Source: Liolophura sinensis
Taxonomy: Eukaryota; Mollusca; Polyplacophora; Chitonida; Chitonidae
Direction: 5' to 3'
Length of the DNA: 64,000 bases
NCBI RefSeq assembly: GCF_032854445.1
Contig: NC_088303.1
Coordinates: 35,507,265 to 35,571,264, forward strand
In this document: piece after piece, positions 62,401 through 64,000 of the stretch
Layout of the letters: each line of letters opens with the position of its first letter
How positions within the stretch are numbered: the stretch's first letter is position 1
Program-made: the position numbers and the translations under genes
Notes under the pieces: model-generated
The model's database searches: none
The model's input: the letters and a program-made list of their open reading frames with translations, nothing else
What the model was told of the DNA's origin: nothing

Positions 62401-63958
62401 TGCTACCTCAATTTAGAAAGGCAATCTCTATCCTGGTACTGAGCTTTCAAGTCTGTGGTGATGTGTGGTTAAAACACCACTATCGCTGGTAGTTAATGCT
62501 GTTGTTGCTAAGGGATGCCACGTGTCGATTTTACCGCCACACAAGACCAAAAGCGTCCAAAAGATCGCTACAGCTGATGCTTAAAACAAATAGATTTCAT
62601 TCATTAGCGGTGCAATCAAGCAAAATTTTTAGGGATTGAACATTTGTTTACGGCGAATTGAAAAAGTTCCAACGGGTAATACATGTTTAATGATGTAATG
62701 TGCTGTTCAAGACTTGAGATTAAGCACCACAACCATGTGTCCGAGAAAAAATAAGAACATGTTTAAAGACTAAAGAAAAATGAGCGATTGAAATCATCAC
62801 ATTACAAAACTCATGCAGTAGTTTTGAGAATTGCGTTCTATGCTGGCGAAAATTCACTGTTTTATGAATTCTTAGAAATAATAAAAATAAATTCTTGTTA
62901 ACTCTTCTAGGTGTGGCAACTATAATCACTGATTGGTCTCAAATGTTTGTCGTAAATTTATCACAGAATTTATCGCTGTATTTCCCCCTCAAGTGATAGT
63001 ACTCGTGGTGTGTCTGGAATCCGACATCTCTTGACGCTCAGAGAATCCTGGGGAGTGTGAACATAGTCTTATTATTCAACATAATCCATGACTGCAAAAA
63101 AACTTTATTGGTGACACTTACAATATTAACTGTGACGTGTGATACATTTTTTCTTTGGGGGGGGGGGGCGTGGGTGTCGATACATAGAGATAGAGGTAAT
63201 GACGAAGAAATCCATCAATAATGAATTTTCCAGAATCTGTCAAACTCTGAAGCATTGAGGATTTCTATGGTGGGCCTGTTATAGTGCACAAAAGGTAAGT
63301 GGCTGCAGAATTGTAAGACAATTAATACCTTTGTTCGTCGTGAGGATTATAGTGATCAGTCTGAGCGGCGCCAGAGGAAATATGCTCTCTTGACACCTGC
63401 GGAAATAAGTCTGATGACGTCCAGGGATGACTAGATGTCACCTCGAGGGATTTTATTTACACAGGACTTCATTCTCAACGGATAGTTATGTGGTATCCTA
63501 CTAATTAAGGAATGTCACGTGAAGAAATGGCTTTCTATCATGAAACTAATGCCGCGATGCTATGTTTAGTTATGAATATTTCGCTGATGGTCAGCATATT
63601 CCATGTCATAACTGGAAATAAAACATCTGGAAGGGATAGGGCTGTTATTGTTTCTAAAATAAGGTATAGCCTGAAATCTTGTTTCCTATCATTAAACCCG
63701 CCTTGGGGTATTGATATTCTTGCCAGGTGGCAGGGACGCCCTCTCGTGAGCAGAATTGTAATTACACGGTAATTACTATCATTTGTTAACGCAAAGGGTC
63801 TATTTAACTCTTATTTTTAACACGACGTTTTTTAAGCTATGTATATATACGACTATCATTTGGAACGTTTGCAACGCAACTGTTGCCGTTTGTATCCCAC
63901 AAAGTTATTCCAAACACATCGATTACTCCAATGATACGGTTTACTTAAAGATATCTAA
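59456..63958. other. Non-coding DNA, no recognised gene
   Basis: Frames such as 60192-60467 (+), 60884-61348 (-) and 63512-63772 (+) match no family known to me and lack exon-like support. A G-run lies at 63160-63169. CAAGAGTGACAAGAGTGACA near 61328 is a short triplication. Confidence 0.45.
60245..60258 (-). promoter_or_regulatory. CTCF-like motif (weak)
   Basis: GCGCCCTCTAGGGG; its reverse complement CCCCTAGAGGGCGC fits the bilaterian CTCF core (CCASYAGRKGGCRS) except for one position. A single motif match is not proof of binding. Confidence 0.2.
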
Positions 63959-64000
63959 TTATTTTATTTATTTGAGTTGTAGCTTAAGTCGTACCGAAGA
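63959..64000 (-). mobile_element. SINE tail cut by the window edge
   Basis: TTATTTTATTTATTTGAG then TAAGTCGTACCGAAGA matches the tail and first core bases of the common SINE on the - strand. The rest lies beyond the window. Confidence 0.55.

Overview
The window reads as a gene-poor stretch of animal nuclear DNA, most likely from a lophotrochozoan (mollusc or brachiopod type). The evidence is spliced genes with GT-AG introns, a very abundant tRNA-headed SINE whose core resembles the MetaSINE superfamily, several minisatellites, and hAT and mariner remnants. No prokaryotic features, CRISPR arrays or rRNA genes were seen. The species cannot be fixed from the sequence.

Layout. (1) 1-8197 holds no exon I can join to a gene; one orphan signal-peptide-like ORF lies at 842-1000. 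(2) 8198-21284, + strand: eleven coding exons of a plasma-membrane Na+/H+ exchanger (SLC9A1-5 group, closest by eye to the NHE2/3/5 branch). All splice phases agree. They give about 859 residues, lacking only the first exon(s), and end in a class I PDZ ligand. A full-length SINE sits 18 bp after its first donor site. (3) 24912-36528, + strand: a three-exon class A GPCR of prostanoid-receptor appearance, 377 residues, with a 9.7-kb first intron holding a deleted mariner, SINEs and a 25-bp minisatellite. Its stop codon is followed after 20 bp by 34 uninterrupted copies of a 55-bp repeat (36549-38419). (4) 39-49 kb: minisatellites, a RecQ-helicase-like fragment (about 42.1 kb) and a decayed hAT transposase on the - strand (44.5-46.6 kb). 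(5) 49999-51227: an intronless class A GPCR broken by at least five frame changes. (6) 52.6-53.7 kb: an ORF for a type II membrane or secreted protein with ten 15-residue repeats. (7) 53.8-64 kb: SINE copies and no recognisable gene.

The two convincing genes are a cation/proton exchanger and a receptor on the same strand about 3.6 kb apart; nothing in the sequence shows that they act together. The most distinctive structures are the 55-bp array abutting the GPCR stop codon, the SINE at a splice donor, a chimeric SINE, 5'-truncated SINEs with perfect target-site duplications, and the repeat-bearing ORF at 52.6 kb.
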